DNA of 64,000 nt from Planctomycetaceae bacterium (GTDB taxonomy: Bacteria; Planctomycetota; Planctomycetia; Pirellulales; Thermoguttaceae). Position numbers and translations under genes: made by a program. Under the pieces are notes generated by a model. The model made no database searches. It saw only the letters and a program-made list of their open reading frames with translations, and was not told where the DNA came from. Location of the stretch: the NCBI GenBank assembly GCA_012719125.1, contig JAAYAY010000372.1, positions 1 to 64,000 of the forward strand, given 5' to 3'. Of the stretch, positions 24,862 through 34,285 are shown one piece after another (position 1 is the stretch's first letter; every line of letters starts with the position of its first letter).

Positions 24862-25735
24862 GGAAGTCCTCCGACTTCTGCGGCAGGTCTGTCCGCGACG
24901 TTCGGGTATCCGTGCGGCCGAAGAATCCGGGTTCGGCGGGCTGCCCGGCGAACTGGTGGAGGACCTGGCGGAAGGCGGCGGTGGCACTTCCTGCGCGATT
25001 TGCGCGGCACAAGCCGGCCAACCGGGTCACTTCATCGGGGTCGTCGATTTCGGTGAGTGTTTCTGCGCTGTCGGGCGTCAGGGAGACGAGGAGCAACTTG
25101 GCGCCGCATCGCACGAGATGGACCTGCTGGCGAGGATTCAACGAGGCTCGGCCCAGCACTTCAAAGACGTCGCTGGGAAGCGTGGCCGGTCCTCCCGATC
25201 CGCTTCGGCGCATAAGCCAGGCGGTCACGAAGAACAGGCCGAGCACGACGGCCAGGCTGCTGACGACGGTCACGACCGACCCTACCCCCTGGCCACTGGG
25301 GATTGTTCCCGAATCGCCCAATCGCGATTTGCTCGGGGGTGTTAACGCCGGAAACCCCAAGTCGCGGCCGGAGTCCGTGTTGGTTTGGCGGTCGCCCGGC
25401 GACGGGCCGATTGGAGAGTCCGCAGCGGAGGCGGTCTGATTCCGATCCAGAGCGACTTCTGCGGACGACGCAACATGGCCGGTCGGCATCGCAGGCCGAA
25501 CGAAACGGTCGGGAGTCTGGTAGATTGCCGGTTGGGCCAGATGAGACGCCTCGCCAGGCCGGGCCGGCGTCCCATCGTTTCGGGCGACGTCGGGCGGGAT
25601 CGGCGTGGGGAAACGGGGCGAGACGGTGCCCGCCGGCTCGACGCCGAGTGCTGAGGGCGCGAGTTGCTGGGCCCTGCTGTCTGTGGAAAGAAGCAGGAAG
25701 AGCAGCATCGTGGTGAGGCGCCATTTCTCGGGCAT
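24854..25735 (-). CDS. fliO: flagellar protein FliO
   Basis: A 293-residue protein recognised by place (fliN-fliO-fliP) and shape: a signal-like start ([17 protein letters not shown]), a long Pro/Ser-rich segment, one membrane helix ([22 protein letters not shown]) at about 165-187, and a FliO-like cytoplasmic tail ([29 protein letters not shown]). FliO helps assemble the FliP ring. ATG 25735 has GGAGG 7 bases upstream; an alternative start at 25762 would extend it. The periplasmic linker is much longer than in enteric FliO. Confidence 0.85.
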   Translation of the reverse strand: MPEKWRLTTMLLFLLLSTDSRAQQLAPSALGVEPAGTVSPRFPTPIPPDVARNDGTPARPGEASHLAQPAIYQTPDRFVRPAMPTGHVASSAEVALDRNQTASAADSPIGPSPGDRQTNTDSGRDLGFPALTPPSKSRLGDSGTIPSGQGVGSVVTVVSSLAVVLGLFFVTAWLMRRSGSGGPATLPSDVFEVLGRASLNPRQQVHLVRCGAKLLLVSLTPDSAETLTEIDDPDEVTRLAGLCRANRAGSATAAFRQVLHQFAGQPAEPGFFGRTDTRTSRTDLPQKSEDFHG

Positions 25736-25860
25736 CCATGCCCTCCGGTCAAATTTCCTCATCGACCTCGACCACAACGGTCGATATCGATGCGGGATGG
25801 TGGGGGCTCGTCCATGGGCCCCGCACAACTCTTTTCTCCCGCCGGCAGCGGGTCACTCCT

Positions 25861-26640
25861 TTACGCGACGGGCGATGCGCTGGCGACCAGTTCGGCGACG
25901 CGCACGCAGAAGTTATCGTTGAGCACGAGGACCTCGCCTCGTGCAATCAGCCGGCCGTTCACATAGATGTCGACGGGATCGCCGGCCAGCTTGTCAAGGG
26001 GCACAACGGCGCCTTTGCGCAGCTTGAGGACGTCTTCCAGGTACATATTGGTGCGGCCGAGTTCGATCTTCAGGTCGAGTTCGACGTCGTTCAGCAGGTC
26101 GAGAGTCGCCGCCTCGGAATTGGCCGGGCTGCCGGTGAACTCGCCGAACTGAAACGGGGCCGCCGAAGGTGGGAGTTCCTTTTCATCGGCGGTGACGGAT
26201 GCCAGCGCCTTTTCGGCCTGTTTGAAGAGGAATTCCACGTCGCCCTGCGAGATCGTCTCCAAGGGCTGGCTGCTGTCGGCGGCGGCCTTGGCGGCAGGGG
26301 CCGGCTGGGACGAGGCCGCCGGTTGTGCTGCCGCCCCTCCTGCGCCGGATTGGCTCAAGAGCTTCTCGATATCATCCTGGCCGAGCAGCTTGTCGGCGTC
26401 GGTGATATCCTCAACGGGGGCCGCCGTGGCAGCAGCCGGTTGAGAGGGAGCCGGTGCTGCGCCCGCCAGCAAGCTCTCGATTTCCGACTGATTGATCTCT
26501 CCACTCGCCTTGGCTGGTTCCGCGGGAGGTTGCGGATTCGGCTTGGGGGTTGACGAACCGCCGCCGGATGGGGCGGCCCCACCGCCTTGCAGCAGGGCCT
26601 CGATATCTGCTTGATTGATCAGTTCATTGTCGTCGGCCAT
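25861..26640 (-). CDS. fliN: flagellar switch protein FliN with four N-terminal docking motifs
   Basis: A 259-residue protein. The C-terminal 75 residues (about 180-252) are a SpoA/FliN domain with [21 protein letters not shown] and [20 protein letters not shown]. The N-terminal 160 residues are Ala/Pro-rich and carry four similar short motifs: [11 protein letters not shown] (7-17), [10 protein letters not shown] (49-58), [10 protein letters not shown] (86-95) and [10 protein letters not shown] (130-139). Such motifs mark the start of FliM, where phosphorylated CheY docks. E. coli FliN has 137 residues. No fliM lies between fliL and fliN, its usual place. ATG 26640 was chosen because the first motif begins just after it. 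Confidence 0.92.
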   Translation of the reverse strand: MADDNELINQADIEALLQGGGAAPSGGGSSTPKPNPQPPAEPAKASGEINQSEIESLLAGAAPAPSQPAAATAAPVEDITDADKLLGQDDIEKLLSQSGAGGAAAQPAASSQPAPAAKAAADSSQPLETISQGDVEFLFKQAEKALASVTADEKELPPSAAPFQFGEFTGSPANSEAATLDLLNDVELDLKIELGRTNMYLEDVLKLRKGAVVPLDKLAGDPVDIYVNGRLIARGEVLVLNDNFCVRVAELVASASPVA

Positions 26641-26793
26641 GGCAATCCATTCCTGGCTTCGTGAACGACTCCGAGTGCGATTGCCTGGCGGCATCCTGCG
26701 CCAGTGGGGCTGCTATCGTTGCTAGCAGCGTGGATCGCTTCGGAAAACAACGGCTTGGGATGACTCGCGGTACCGCGGCAGCCGGCGACGGAT

Positions 26794-27372
26794 CTACTGC
26801 TCGATGAAGGAGAAATCGCTGAAGATCACGGACCGGAGGTACGGCTTGCCGAGAATCGCGTTAGTTTTCTCCAAAATCCGTCTTTTAATCAACCCCAATC
26901 CGGCGTCGGTGAGGTCCCCCAATTCGGAGCTCCGCACGGTGACGATCACCTGGTCGCGCAAACGATGCTGGTTTGCTCCCCAGGCAGCCAGGAACTTCTC
27001 TTCGTCGTCCTGCTTGACGGTCCCGTAGAGGTGGAAGTCGATCCGCATCGTGGTGTTGGAGAGCGGTTGGAACGCCGTCACCGTGAACTCGCCCAGGTCG
27101 ACTTCCGTCTGATTCTTGACGTCGGCATCCAACTCGGCGAGTTCATCCATCACGCCGTTGGTCTCGGTGGATACGGGGTTGATCTCCATGCCGGCAAGAG
27201 CGGCCGTTTCCTCGGCATTGGGGAGGAAGAACGAGGCGGCAATGCACTCCCCAACGACAATGGAAGCGAGCACCGTGAGCAGAATCAGTTTGCCGAGAAT
27301 CGCGGACTTCCCACCATGGGGCGGGGAACCCGCAACGGCATCCTCGGAACGTTCGGAAATGGAGTCGGCCAT
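26794..27372 (-). CDS. fliL: flagellar basal-body-associated protein FliL
   Basis: A 192-residue single-pass membrane protein. After a short polar start comes one helix (ILGKLILLTVLASIVVGECI), then a periplasmic domain with VDLGEFTVTAFQPLSNTTMR, ending TNAILGKPYLRSVIFSDFSF. FliL surrounds the stator units and supports motor torque. ATG 27372 gives the usual size; the longer frame adds 31 unlikely residues. The 27373-27602 spacer up to motB contains no gene. Confidence 0.88.
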   Translation of the reverse strand: MADSISERSEDAVAGSPPHGGKSAILGKLILLTVLASIVVGECIAASFFLPNAEETAALAGMEINPVSTETNGVMDELAELDADVKNQTEVDLGEFTVTAFQPLSNTTMRIDFHLYGTVKQDDEEKFLAAWGANQHRLRDQVIVTVRSSELGDLTDAGLGLIKRRILEKTNAILGKPYLRSVIFSDFSFIEQ

Positions 27373-27602
27373 ATTATCTGGGTTGCAGGGAGACGGAAAC
27401 AGGGGCCGAGGGACGGCAGGTGACACCACAAGATGAACGCCACCCCACCGGAAGTGGGGTCGCATGGGAACATTGTTTTTCTTCTAAAACGTAGCCCAGC
27501 ATTTGGTGCTCGGGATCACTCCGGGGGAAAAAAATGAGAGAAGGGGTGCCGCTATTGTCCGCACCACACGATCTTGTGTTCCCGGAACCCGGCGTTTGGC
27601 GA

Positions 27603-28379
27603 TTACGGTCTCGTGGGGGCGTCGTCTCCAGCGGCGGAGTACTTCTGTTGCCGTTCCTCGGCCGTACCCACGAGATCCTTGGTGAGTTCGTCGAGCATCA
27701 GGATTTCGACTCTCGCGTTCTTCCGGCGTTCCTCCTCAACCGGGCTGATGGATTGCGGTTCGTTCTCTGCGGCGATCGAGATGCGAAGACGCTGCTCTTC
27801 GACCCCGCACTTGACGAGTTGTTGGCGAACCAGGAAGGCCCTGGCGTAGGCCAGGTCCCAGTGGTTGCAGTAAGGTGATTCTGGCGGCAGAGGGCGGGCC
27901 GTCGTATGCCCGCGAACCTCGATCTTCTGCGGTTTGCCTTTGACAATAGCCGCAGTCGCCTCGATGGTCTTGATCGCCTCGGCGGACAGATCGCCTTCGC
28001 CTTCGGGGAACTCGATGAGTCCGCCGAGGGTCGTCTCGTCGGCGGGCCGGATCGCGCGAACGCGGGCATGATCGCCGACGGGAGCCTTGACTTTGTCGCC
28101 GCCGTTCATCGTGTTCATACGTTGGGCTCTTCCCATGCTGGCCAGGCGTGCGATAGCCGAGTTCATGGGCGAGACCGGGCCGGGCACCATGGCGGCGATC
28201 GAGTTCTCGTGGCCGAAACGCTGCCGCAAAGACTGAACGATTGCCTGGCTGTGTTCCTGTTTGATCTCGCTCATCGAGAAAAGAAGCACGAAGAACGTGA
28301 GCAGGAGCGACATCATGTCGCCGAAAGTGACCACCCACTCGGGGACCCCGGGTTCGTCCTGTTCGATTTTGAGTGCCAT
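27603..28379 (-). CDS. motB: flagellar motor stator protein MotB
   Basis: A 258-residue stator subunit. The single helix FGDMMSLLLTFFVLLFSMS carries the proton-binding Asp in FGDMM. The OmpA-like peptidoglycan-binding domain includes IEVRGHTTARPLPPES, NHWDLAYARAFLVRQQLVKC and ERRKNARVEILML. It lies 3 bases downstream of motA. In the OmpA motif the usual GHTD is GHTT. Confidence 0.94.
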   Translation of the reverse strand: MALKIEQDEPGVPEWVVTFGDMMSLLLTFFVLLFSMSEIKQEHSQAIVQSLRQRFGHENSIAAMVPGPVSPMNSAIARLASMGRAQRMNTMNGGDKVKAPVGDHARVRAIRPADETTLGGLIEFPEGEGDLSAEAIKTIEATAAIVKGKPQKIEVRGHTTARPLPPESPYCNHWDLAYARAFLVRQQLVKCGVEEQRLRISIAAENEPQSISPVEEERRKNARVEILMLDELTKDLVGTAEERQQKYSAAGDDAPTRP

Positions 28380-28382
28380 GGG

Positions 28383-29159
28383 CTACGCGGCCTCCTCGGC
28401 AGCAGTTCGCAACCGCGGCGGTATGAACGTGGTCAGTTTCTGTTCGATGACGCGGGGGTTCTCCCCCGACTGGATCCCCATGATTCCGCGCACCGCGATC
28501 TCCATGACCAGCAGTTCCCGTTGATTGAGGTATCCCAGTTTCTCGGCGCAGGGAAGCATGACGATATTGGAGATAACGGCGCCGTAGAGCGTCGTGATCA
28601 AGGCCACGGCCATACCGGGTCCCAAGGCGTCGGGGTCGTCGAGTTGTCCCAGCATGATGATCAGGCCCATCAGGGTCCCGATCATGCCGAAAGCGGGTGC
28701 GAATCGTCCGACCTGATCGACGACCTTCTTGCCGTCGGAATGGCGAGCGGCCACGGCGTCCATTTCCGTGCGCATGATATCCTCGATGACCTCGGGCCGC
28801 GTGCCGTCAACCGCCATCTGGATGCCGAGAATGACGAACGAGTTATCGATTTCTTCAATACGTCCTTCCAGGGCCAGCAATCCGTCGCGGCGTGCGGTCT
28901 CGGCGAGGGATACGATCAACTCGATCAGCTCGCAAACGTCTTCCTGTTTGTTGAAGAAGACGTTTTTGACGACTCGGACAGCAGCGAGGACGTCCTTCAG
29001 CGGAAAGCAGACCAGCACCGCTGCCGTGGCGCCGCCGCAGACCACCATGATCGACGGATAGTCGATGAACGCGGCAAAAGACGCCCCGGGTGAAATGGCG
29101 ATCGCGATCACCATCAGCGCGAACCCGAGCAGAAGGCCGACAACGCTGGCTATGTCCAT
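28383..29159 (-). CDS. motA: flagellar motor stator protein MotA
   Basis: A 258-residue proton-channel subunit with four predicted helices: VVGLLLGFALMVIAIAIS, FIDYPSIMVVCGGATAAVLV, FAPAFGMIGTLMGLIIMLGQ and MAVALITTLYGAVISNIVML. A large cytoplasmic loop contains the charged torque region. It pairs with motB immediately downstream. Confidence 0.95.
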   Translation of the reverse strand: MDIASVVGLLLGFALMVIAIAISPGASFAAFIDYPSIMVVCGGATAAVLVCFPLKDVLAAVRVVKNVFFNKQEDVCELIELIVSLAETARRDGLLALEGRIEEIDNSFVILGIQMAVDGTRPEVIEDIMRTEMDAVAARHSDGKKVVDQVGRFAPAFGMIGTLMGLIIMLGQLDDPDALGPGMAVALITTLYGAVISNIVMLPCAEKLGYLNQRELLVMEIAVRGIMGIQSGENPRVIEQKLTTFIPPRLRTAAEEAA

Positions 29160-29192
29160 GGATTGAGGATCCTCGGTCTCCGCACTCGATTC

Positions 29193-29420
29193 CTAGACGC
29201 CGGGGTCCAAGAACGGTACGGGTCTTTCAAATCGTGGTAGCAAATGCTTGGCCTGTTGGTAGACGACGGCGCGCCGGAGCACCTCGTCCATCGACTCGCT
29301 CACGACGATTCTTTCGCCGCTGTCGAGGGTGATGAACGTGTCGGGGCGCTGCTCGACGTACCGAATCAGGTCGGCGTTCAACACGAACGGTTCTCCGCCC
29401 AATCGCGTCAGTTTAATCAT
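29193..29420 (-). CDS. flbD: flagellar protein FlbD
   Basis: A 75-residue protein with the family start MIKLTRLGGEPFVLNADLI, then PDTFITLDSGERIVVSESMDE. FlbD-type proteins lie between flgE and motA in many flagellar operons, as here. The ATG at 29420 fits this start; the longer frame overlaps flgE and is not conserved. Confidence 0.93.
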   Translation of the reverse strand: MIKLTRLGGEPFVLNADLIRYVEQRPDTFITLDSGERIVVSESMDEVLRRAVVYQQAKHLLPRFERPVPFLDPGV

Positions 29421-29527
29421 GGGATTGCACCCATTTTCGGGCCCTTCGGGTGGGCCAAGGGTTTCGGTGAAAATGCGCCATCGCACCGGCCGAAACCCCG
29501 GAAACCATAGCTTTTTCGTCTTGTTCG

Positions 29528-31969
29528 TCAACGCCGCAACGACAGCAATTCGTCGATCATCTCCTGGGCGGTGGTAATTACCCGAGTGTTGCCCCGGTAC
29601 ATGGTCGACGCGAGGATTAGATCGATCAGGTTGGATCCGATGTCTGTATTGGATAGTTCGACGGCGCCGGAAACGATGCTGCCGGTTCCCTGCTGTCCGG
29701 GGTCGCCTTCGACCGGCAGACCGGAATTGACGCCTTCGGCGTAAAGGTTCTCGCCCTTCTGCTCCAAGCCGGACGGGTTGGAGAACCGGGCCAACCGGAT
29801 CTGCCCCAGGTCCCGCGTTACCCCATTGGAAAACACACCGGCGATCACGCCGTCTTCGCCCACGATGAAGCTGGTGAGCACGCCCGGCCCCGAACCGTCC
29901 TGCCGGGACACGGCCAACGAACTTCGTTCGGCCGCCAATCCCGAGATGTTGGAGAAATCCAGATCGAATTCCAACGGAGAAGCACTGGCGACGTTACGCC
30001 GTTCGACGGAAACGGTCGACTCGCTCACGGCGATCAGGTTGCCTTCTCCGTCGAAGGTGATCCGTCCGGTGCCTACGGCGATCTCGGTGCCGGTGGTCGG
30101 ATCGTTGTCGGGCGAGTCGGCGAACCAGCGATAGGTGGTCGAAGTGCTGTTTCGTTCTTCCATGACCGCCGTGAGACGCACGCGGATGGGGATACCCAGC
30201 GAGTCATAGACCAGGAAATCGGTCACGGCGCTTTCGCCCACGGCCTCCTGGAGCACGCCCCAGGGAAGGTTGACGTTTTCCGTGCTGGTACCCGTGTCGA
30301 GGAGCATGCCGGAGAGGCCGATGTCGATGGCGTTGTCGACGCCGTTATTTCCGGTGAGAATGATCCGCCCGCCGTCGACCAGTCCGCCCGCCGGGATGTT
30401 CATGCCGGTCCCCATATCGCCGGGGATGGGGAAGACCGGATCGGAGGCCGCCGATTGGATGCCCATCGAGGCGTCCATGAAATCGATCAACTGTTGCACG
30501 GTGGTATTGGCGGTGATCTCAAACTCTTTGGTGTCAAGAGTCCGGCCGCCCTTCTTACCGGTGAATTCAAGAGTCCCCGTTTGGAAGACCTGATTGTAGA
30601 CTGAGCCGTCGCGGCTGAGGATGTCGACCAGTCGGGTGGAGTAGCCGATCTTGGGACCATCGAGATCAATGATGGGGTTTGCGGAGATCTGGGCATCCGT
30701 GTAGTTGTCGACGAAGAACTCGCCGGCATCCATATTGGGGATCTCGCCGACAAGGTGATAGGTGCTGGAGTCGGTGGCCAGGCAACGGTAGATGCGCCGG
30801 GTTCGCCAGTCGGTCGTGGCGATGTCGGCCTGGGGGAGATCGTCGATCGTGACTCGGCCGTTGGTCACGTTGATTGGACCCGAGAGCGGTCCCGGGCGGC
30901 TTTCCGTGCCGTCGGCGGCCACGTAGGTCACGTAGTAGCTGTAGTTGCCGCTGATGACCTGCTCATCCAGCACCGGGTTCGCCGCCGCGGCCGCATCGCT
31001 GACGGTATCGGAGAAGGTGGTGGTGCCGGTGGCCACCTGGCCAATGTAGTTGTAGTCGGTCGATGCAGCGCCCTGCTTGCGGCGATAGACCCGAAGGTGG
31101 GTATACGAAGTGGTCGGGGGCGACGTCGGCAGGTTGCTCATGTTGATCGAATCGCCGTTGTTGGCCACCGTTCGTGTGAACGTGTCGGAAGGCCGGCTTT
31201 CGGTGGGATTGGGATTGCCGAGTGCGTAGTCGTCGGCCCATACCAGCTTGTATTCGTAGGTATCTCCCGCAACCAAGGTGGTGGCGCCGGGAACGCTTGC
31301 GGTGTTGACCGTGAGAACCGACGGCTGTTGGGCATTGCTGACGTCGCCGCTGTCGGGCGGCGCCGAGAAGGTGCCGTCGCCCAGAATGCCCGTCTGGATT
31401 CGCTGGGCCTGGGTCGCCACATCTCCGGTGGGCGACAGGGTGCCTTCCAGGTAGACGTTTGCGGTAGGTTGGGCCACGGCCGCGGCTCCCAGGGGGATGG
31501 TGATCGGCACAAGCGTCGTCCGCTGGATCTGGAACTGATCGTCGATTCCGAATCCCAGCAGGCGGTTGCCGGTGATGGTGACCATCTCGTTCTGAGAGTT
31601 GAACTTGAAGATCCCGTTGCGGGTGTAGAGGGTCTCGCCCTGTCCGCCTTCGACGATGAAGAAGCCGTCGCCTTGAATGGCCAGGTCGGTGGGGTTCGAG
31701 CTGATTTCGAGAGTGCCCTGGTTGAAGTTGGGCGTGATGTCGGAGACCATGGTTCCCAACCCCACCTGGCGCGGGTTCGTACCGCCGTTGGCGGCCGTCG
31801 GCTGAGATCCGAGCGACAGCGTCTGGAGGAACTGGGTCGAGAACGAGGCGGTCGAGGATTTGAAACCTACCGTGTTGGAGTTCGCCAGGTTGTTGCCCAC
31901 GACGTCGATGGTGGTTTCCGAGGCCGTCAGCCCCGTGAGTGCCGTGCTGAGTGCGGATGCGAGACCCAT
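29528..31969 (-). CDS. flgE: flagellar hook protein FlgE with inserted repeat domains
   Basis: An 813-residue hook subunit, about twice the size of the enteric protein. Both ends are typical: ALSTALTGLTASETTIDVVG, NNLANSNTVGFKSS and LAIQGDGFFIVEGG at the N-terminus, and GAVELSNTDIGSNLIDLILA with a heptad-like tail at the C-terminus. Between about residues 230 and 430 lie two related, Thr-rich segments: TYEYKLVW...ESRPSDT...LRVYRRK...TFSDTVSDA, and YSYYVTYV...ESRPGPLSG...RRIYRC...FVDNYTDAQ. These look like tandem fibronectin III-like domains, presumably surface-exposed. AAGGAAG lies 7 bases before the ATG. Confidence 0.93.
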   Translation of the reverse strand: MGLASALSTALTGLTASETTIDVVGNNLANSNTVGFKSSTASFSTQFLQTLSLGSQPTAANGGTNPRQVGLGTMVSDITPNFNQGTLEISSNPTDLAIQGDGFFIVEGGQGETLYTRNGIFKFNSQNEMVTITGNRLLGFGIDDQFQIQRTTLVPITIPLGAAAVAQPTANVYLEGTLSPTGDVATQAQRIQTGILGDGTFSAPPDSGDVSNAQQPSVLTVNTASVPGATTLVAGDTYEYKLVWADDYALGNPNPTESRPSDTFTRTVANNGDSINMSNLPTSPPTTSYTHLRVYRRKQGAASTDYNYIGQVATGTTTFSDTVSDAAAAANPVLDEQVISGNYSYYVTYVAADGTESRPGPLSGPINVTNGRVTIDDLPQADIATTDWRTRRIYRCLATDSSTYHLVGEIPNMDAGEFFVDNYTDAQISANPIIDLDGPKIGYSTRLVDILSRDGSVYNQVFQTGTLEFTGKKGGRTLDTKEFEITANTTVQQLIDFMDASMGIQSAASDPVFPIPGDMGTGMNIPAGGLVDGGRIILTGNNGVDNAIDIGLSGMLLDTGTSTENVNLPWGVLQEAVGESAVTDFLVYDSLGIPIRVRLTAVMEERNSTSTTYRWFADSPDNDPTTGTEIAVGTGRITFDGEGNLIAVSESTVSVERRNVASASPLEFDLDFSNISGLAAERSSLAVSRQDGSGPGVLTSFIVGEDGVIAGVFSNGVTRDLGQIRLARFSNPSGLEQKGENLYAEGVNSGLPVEGDPGQQGTGSIVSGAVELSNTDIGSNLIDLILASTMYRGNTRVITTAQEMIDELLSLRR

Positions 31970-32089
31970 AACGTTCTTCCTTGAGTAGGTACCGATAATC
32001 GGCTACCGGTCGGTTTCTGTTTTCCGTACCACGTTGCCCGGGAGGGCAGTGCGAGGTCCGCGGGGTTGCGGTTTCAGGAGGTTCTTCCG

Positions 32090-32611
32090 TTATTCTGTGG
32101 TATCGTCGGCGGCTTCCTCGGCTTCGTTTGAGGACTCGTCCGTATCTTGAGCGGTTTCGTCGGTCGCGGCGGACTCCGTTTCGCCGGTCGCGATCAAAGC
32201 CGGATCGATGATTTGAAGCACATTCTTGAGCTTGATATAGTTACCGGCGACGAGCAGGCTCGGCTCGCCATTTTTGACCATGGCCGCGTCGACCTGGCCG
32301 ATCAGTTTTTGGCCGTCGCTCGTCATTCCTTCAACGAGTTTTCCGATCAGATTGCTTGCGGTCGAAATGCTCTGGCCGAGCAAGACCCCTTCAAGTGTCT
32401 TGGTCAGGTTGTCGTTCGAGGCGATCTCGCGAATCTGATTGAACTGGTTGAGCATGTCGGACGTATCGGTCGGATTCATGGGATCCTGGTTCTGCAGCTC
32501 GGCGATGATCAATTTCAGGAACTCGTCGGTGCCGATTTCCTGGAAGGCATCGTATCCCGTTTCGACTTGCTGTCCGACCGATCCCTGGATGGCCGTGGTC
32601 GTGGTTGCCAT
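32090..32611 (-). CDS. flgD: flagellar hook cap protein FlgD
   Basis: A 173-residue hook assembly scaffold. The N-terminal conserved block is EIGTDEFLKLIIAELQNQDP, MNPTDTSDMLNQFNQIREI. The usual FlgD Ig/tudor-like domains are replaced by a short region and an acidic tail (ESAATDETAQDTDESSNEAE), so the protein is shorter than the enteric one (about 230). It is flanked by fliK and flgE, as expected. Confidence 0.92.
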   Translation of the reverse strand: MATTTTAIQGSVGQQVETGYDAFQEIGTDEFLKLIIAELQNQDPMNPTDTSDMLNQFNQIREIASNDNLTKTLEGVLLGQSISTASNLIGKLVEGMTSDGQKLIGQVDAAMVKNGEPSLLVAGNYIKLKNVLQIIDPALIATGETESAATDETAQDTDESSNEAEEAADDTTE

Positions 32612-32649
32612 AGTTCGTGTTCCTCTATTTTGAAGTGACCGGTCCGAAA

Positions 32650-34275
32650 TCAGATAAAGACGTCGAGCCGGCCGTCGCTGGTGAGTGCAGGTGTGTTGGT
32701 TGGTTCGATGGATTGGCTTCCGGCGCCTCCGCGATCGGCGCGGGAATCGTCTCCGTGGCCCGTTTGCCGGAAGGATCTGCCGCCCTGGTCCGGACGTTCG
32801 GACGGCCCGCCGTGCGGCTGATCGGAGAATCCGACGTCGAAACGTTCCACCTTGATGCCCTGTTCGGCCAGGCGTTCGCGGAGGACGGGCAGATTGTCGA
32901 GCAAGAGGGTCTTTGCGGTAGCCGTCTCGGCCTCGACCCGAGCGCTGAGGGCGCCGTTTTTCACGGTGATCTCCATGCGCAGCGAACCGAGTTCGGGCGG
33001 ATAGAGCTTGAGGCGGACGGGTCCGCTGCGCTGCCCCATGGCGGCGAAGGCATTGGCCACCCGCTGGACGAACTTGGCCGAGTCGACGGCTTCTCCGGCT
33101 CCCTTTCCGGATTTCGTTCCCGCAGCCGACTGACTCTGGGCAGTAGCCGATTTCGATTCGACGGGGCTCACGGCATCGCTCGAAGCGGTCGTCTGCAGCG
33201 AACTGTCCGCTGTGCCCGGATCAGACACAGCGGCTACGTCAGGCAGTGCCTGCAACTCCGAGTCACCGGCATCCGTGGAAGAGGGAGCCTGCGGAGACGT
33301 GACGTCAACCTGGGTAGGTACGGCCTGGTCCGCGTGTGCGGGGATCGCTTGTGGGTCGTTGAGCGGCGTCGCAACGCCGTGTCTCTCCCCGCGACCGGTC
33401 TTTCCCCGCCTCTTGTCTTCCTTTTGCTGGGAGGCATCACCCTCAGCTTCCTTCGAAGCGGCAATCCTGGCCTCGACTGCAGGAGATTCCCCCGCCTGAG
33501 CCTGTTCCTCGACAACCGGCTTCTCAAGAGACGTCGCTGGACTTGCTTTCGTGCCATCCGACGTTCCGGATTCCGCTTCGGGTTCAGTCGCATCGCCTGA
33601 ATCACCGTCGGTCACATCGATTGTCTCGTCGATCGCTTCCGCTCCGCTCGTCGTCCCATCAACGGCCGAGCTGCCGATGGATAGCTGGACTGCCGTCTCG
33701 GGAGTTTCCGGATCCGTTCCCGCCAGTTCGACGGGCTGGCTTACGGATTCGGCGCCGCCCGCGTCTGACGAGGCCTGTTCCGGCTGCATCACCTGCGGTA
33801 CCGTCTCTTCGATCGTTTGGACTGCCGTCTCATCGAAAGCGGGCTGGTTGGCGGTGGGGGCCGCGGTCGCTGCAACGTCGGTCGTCTCGTCCGAGGTAGC
33901 GGGGTCGTCCGCCTCGTTTGCTTCTGAGGTGGTTTCGGCAGAGCCGTCGCTGCTGTCCGGTTCGACGTCGTTGCTCGGGCTGGACTCCGCCGGCGCGGCC
34001 GCCGGGTCTTCCGCATCTTTGGCGGCAACGTCACGCGGCTGGCGATCGTCTCGCTCGGTCCGTTTTGCGGTCGGCCGAGGTGATTCGGAGCGCCGCGACC
34101 CTCGGGATTGGGGAGCGGGATCGGCCGCAGAGTCGCTTGCCGTCTGCCTCGCCTTGCGCAGCGTTTTATGGAAGACGCCGATCAACGCCGGATCAATGCC
34201 GTTCTTCTGGCCTTGGGTTGCGGCAATGTCGATCGGCAAACAGAGCGTTGATTTTTCCAGGTTGAGTCGCGCCAT
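32650..34275 (-). CDS. fliK: hook-length control protein FliK
   Basis: A 541-residue protein. The first 400 residues are low-complexity, rich in Ala, Glu, Thr and Ser, typical of the molecular ruler part. The C-terminal Flg_hook domain begins near FVQRVANAFAAMGQRSGPVR and contains LYPPELGSLRMEITVKNG and LLDNLPVLRERLAEQGIKVE. ATG 34275 (MARLNLEKSTL) follows AGGA; the longer frame overlaps the motE-like gene and is not used. It is recognised by the C-terminal domain and by position before flgD. Confidence 0.88.
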   Translation of the reverse strand: MARLNLEKSTLCLPIDIAATQGQKNGIDPALIGVFHKTLRKARQTASDSAADPAPQSRGSRRSESPRPTAKRTERDDRQPRDVAAKDAEDPAAAPAESSPSNDVEPDSSDGSAETTSEANEADDPATSDETTDVAATAAPTANQPAFDETAVQTIEETVPQVMQPEQASSDAGGAESVSQPVELAGTDPETPETAVQLSIGSSAVDGTTSGAEAIDETIDVTDGDSGDATEPEAESGTSDGTKASPATSLEKPVVEEQAQAGESPAVEARIAASKEAEGDASQQKEDKRRGKTGRGERHGVATPLNDPQAIPAHADQAVPTQVDVTSPQAPSSTDAGDSELQALPDVAAVSDPGTADSSLQTTASSDAVSPVESKSATAQSQSAAGTKSGKGAGEAVDSAKFVQRVANAFAAMGQRSGPVRLKLYPPELGSLRMEITVKNGALSARVEAETATAKTLLLDNLPVLRERLAEQGIKVERFDVGFSDQPHGGPSERPDQGGRSFRQTGHGDDSRADRGGAGSQSIEPTNTPALTSDGRLDVFI

Positions 34276-34285
34276 ATCGTTTTTC

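Noticed and set aside
31985-32025. Sigma-28 promoter upstream of flgE (GCCGATTA with an AAAC-like -35).
   Set aside because: The -35 match is weak and the box overlaps a palindrome, so the support is too thin to list.
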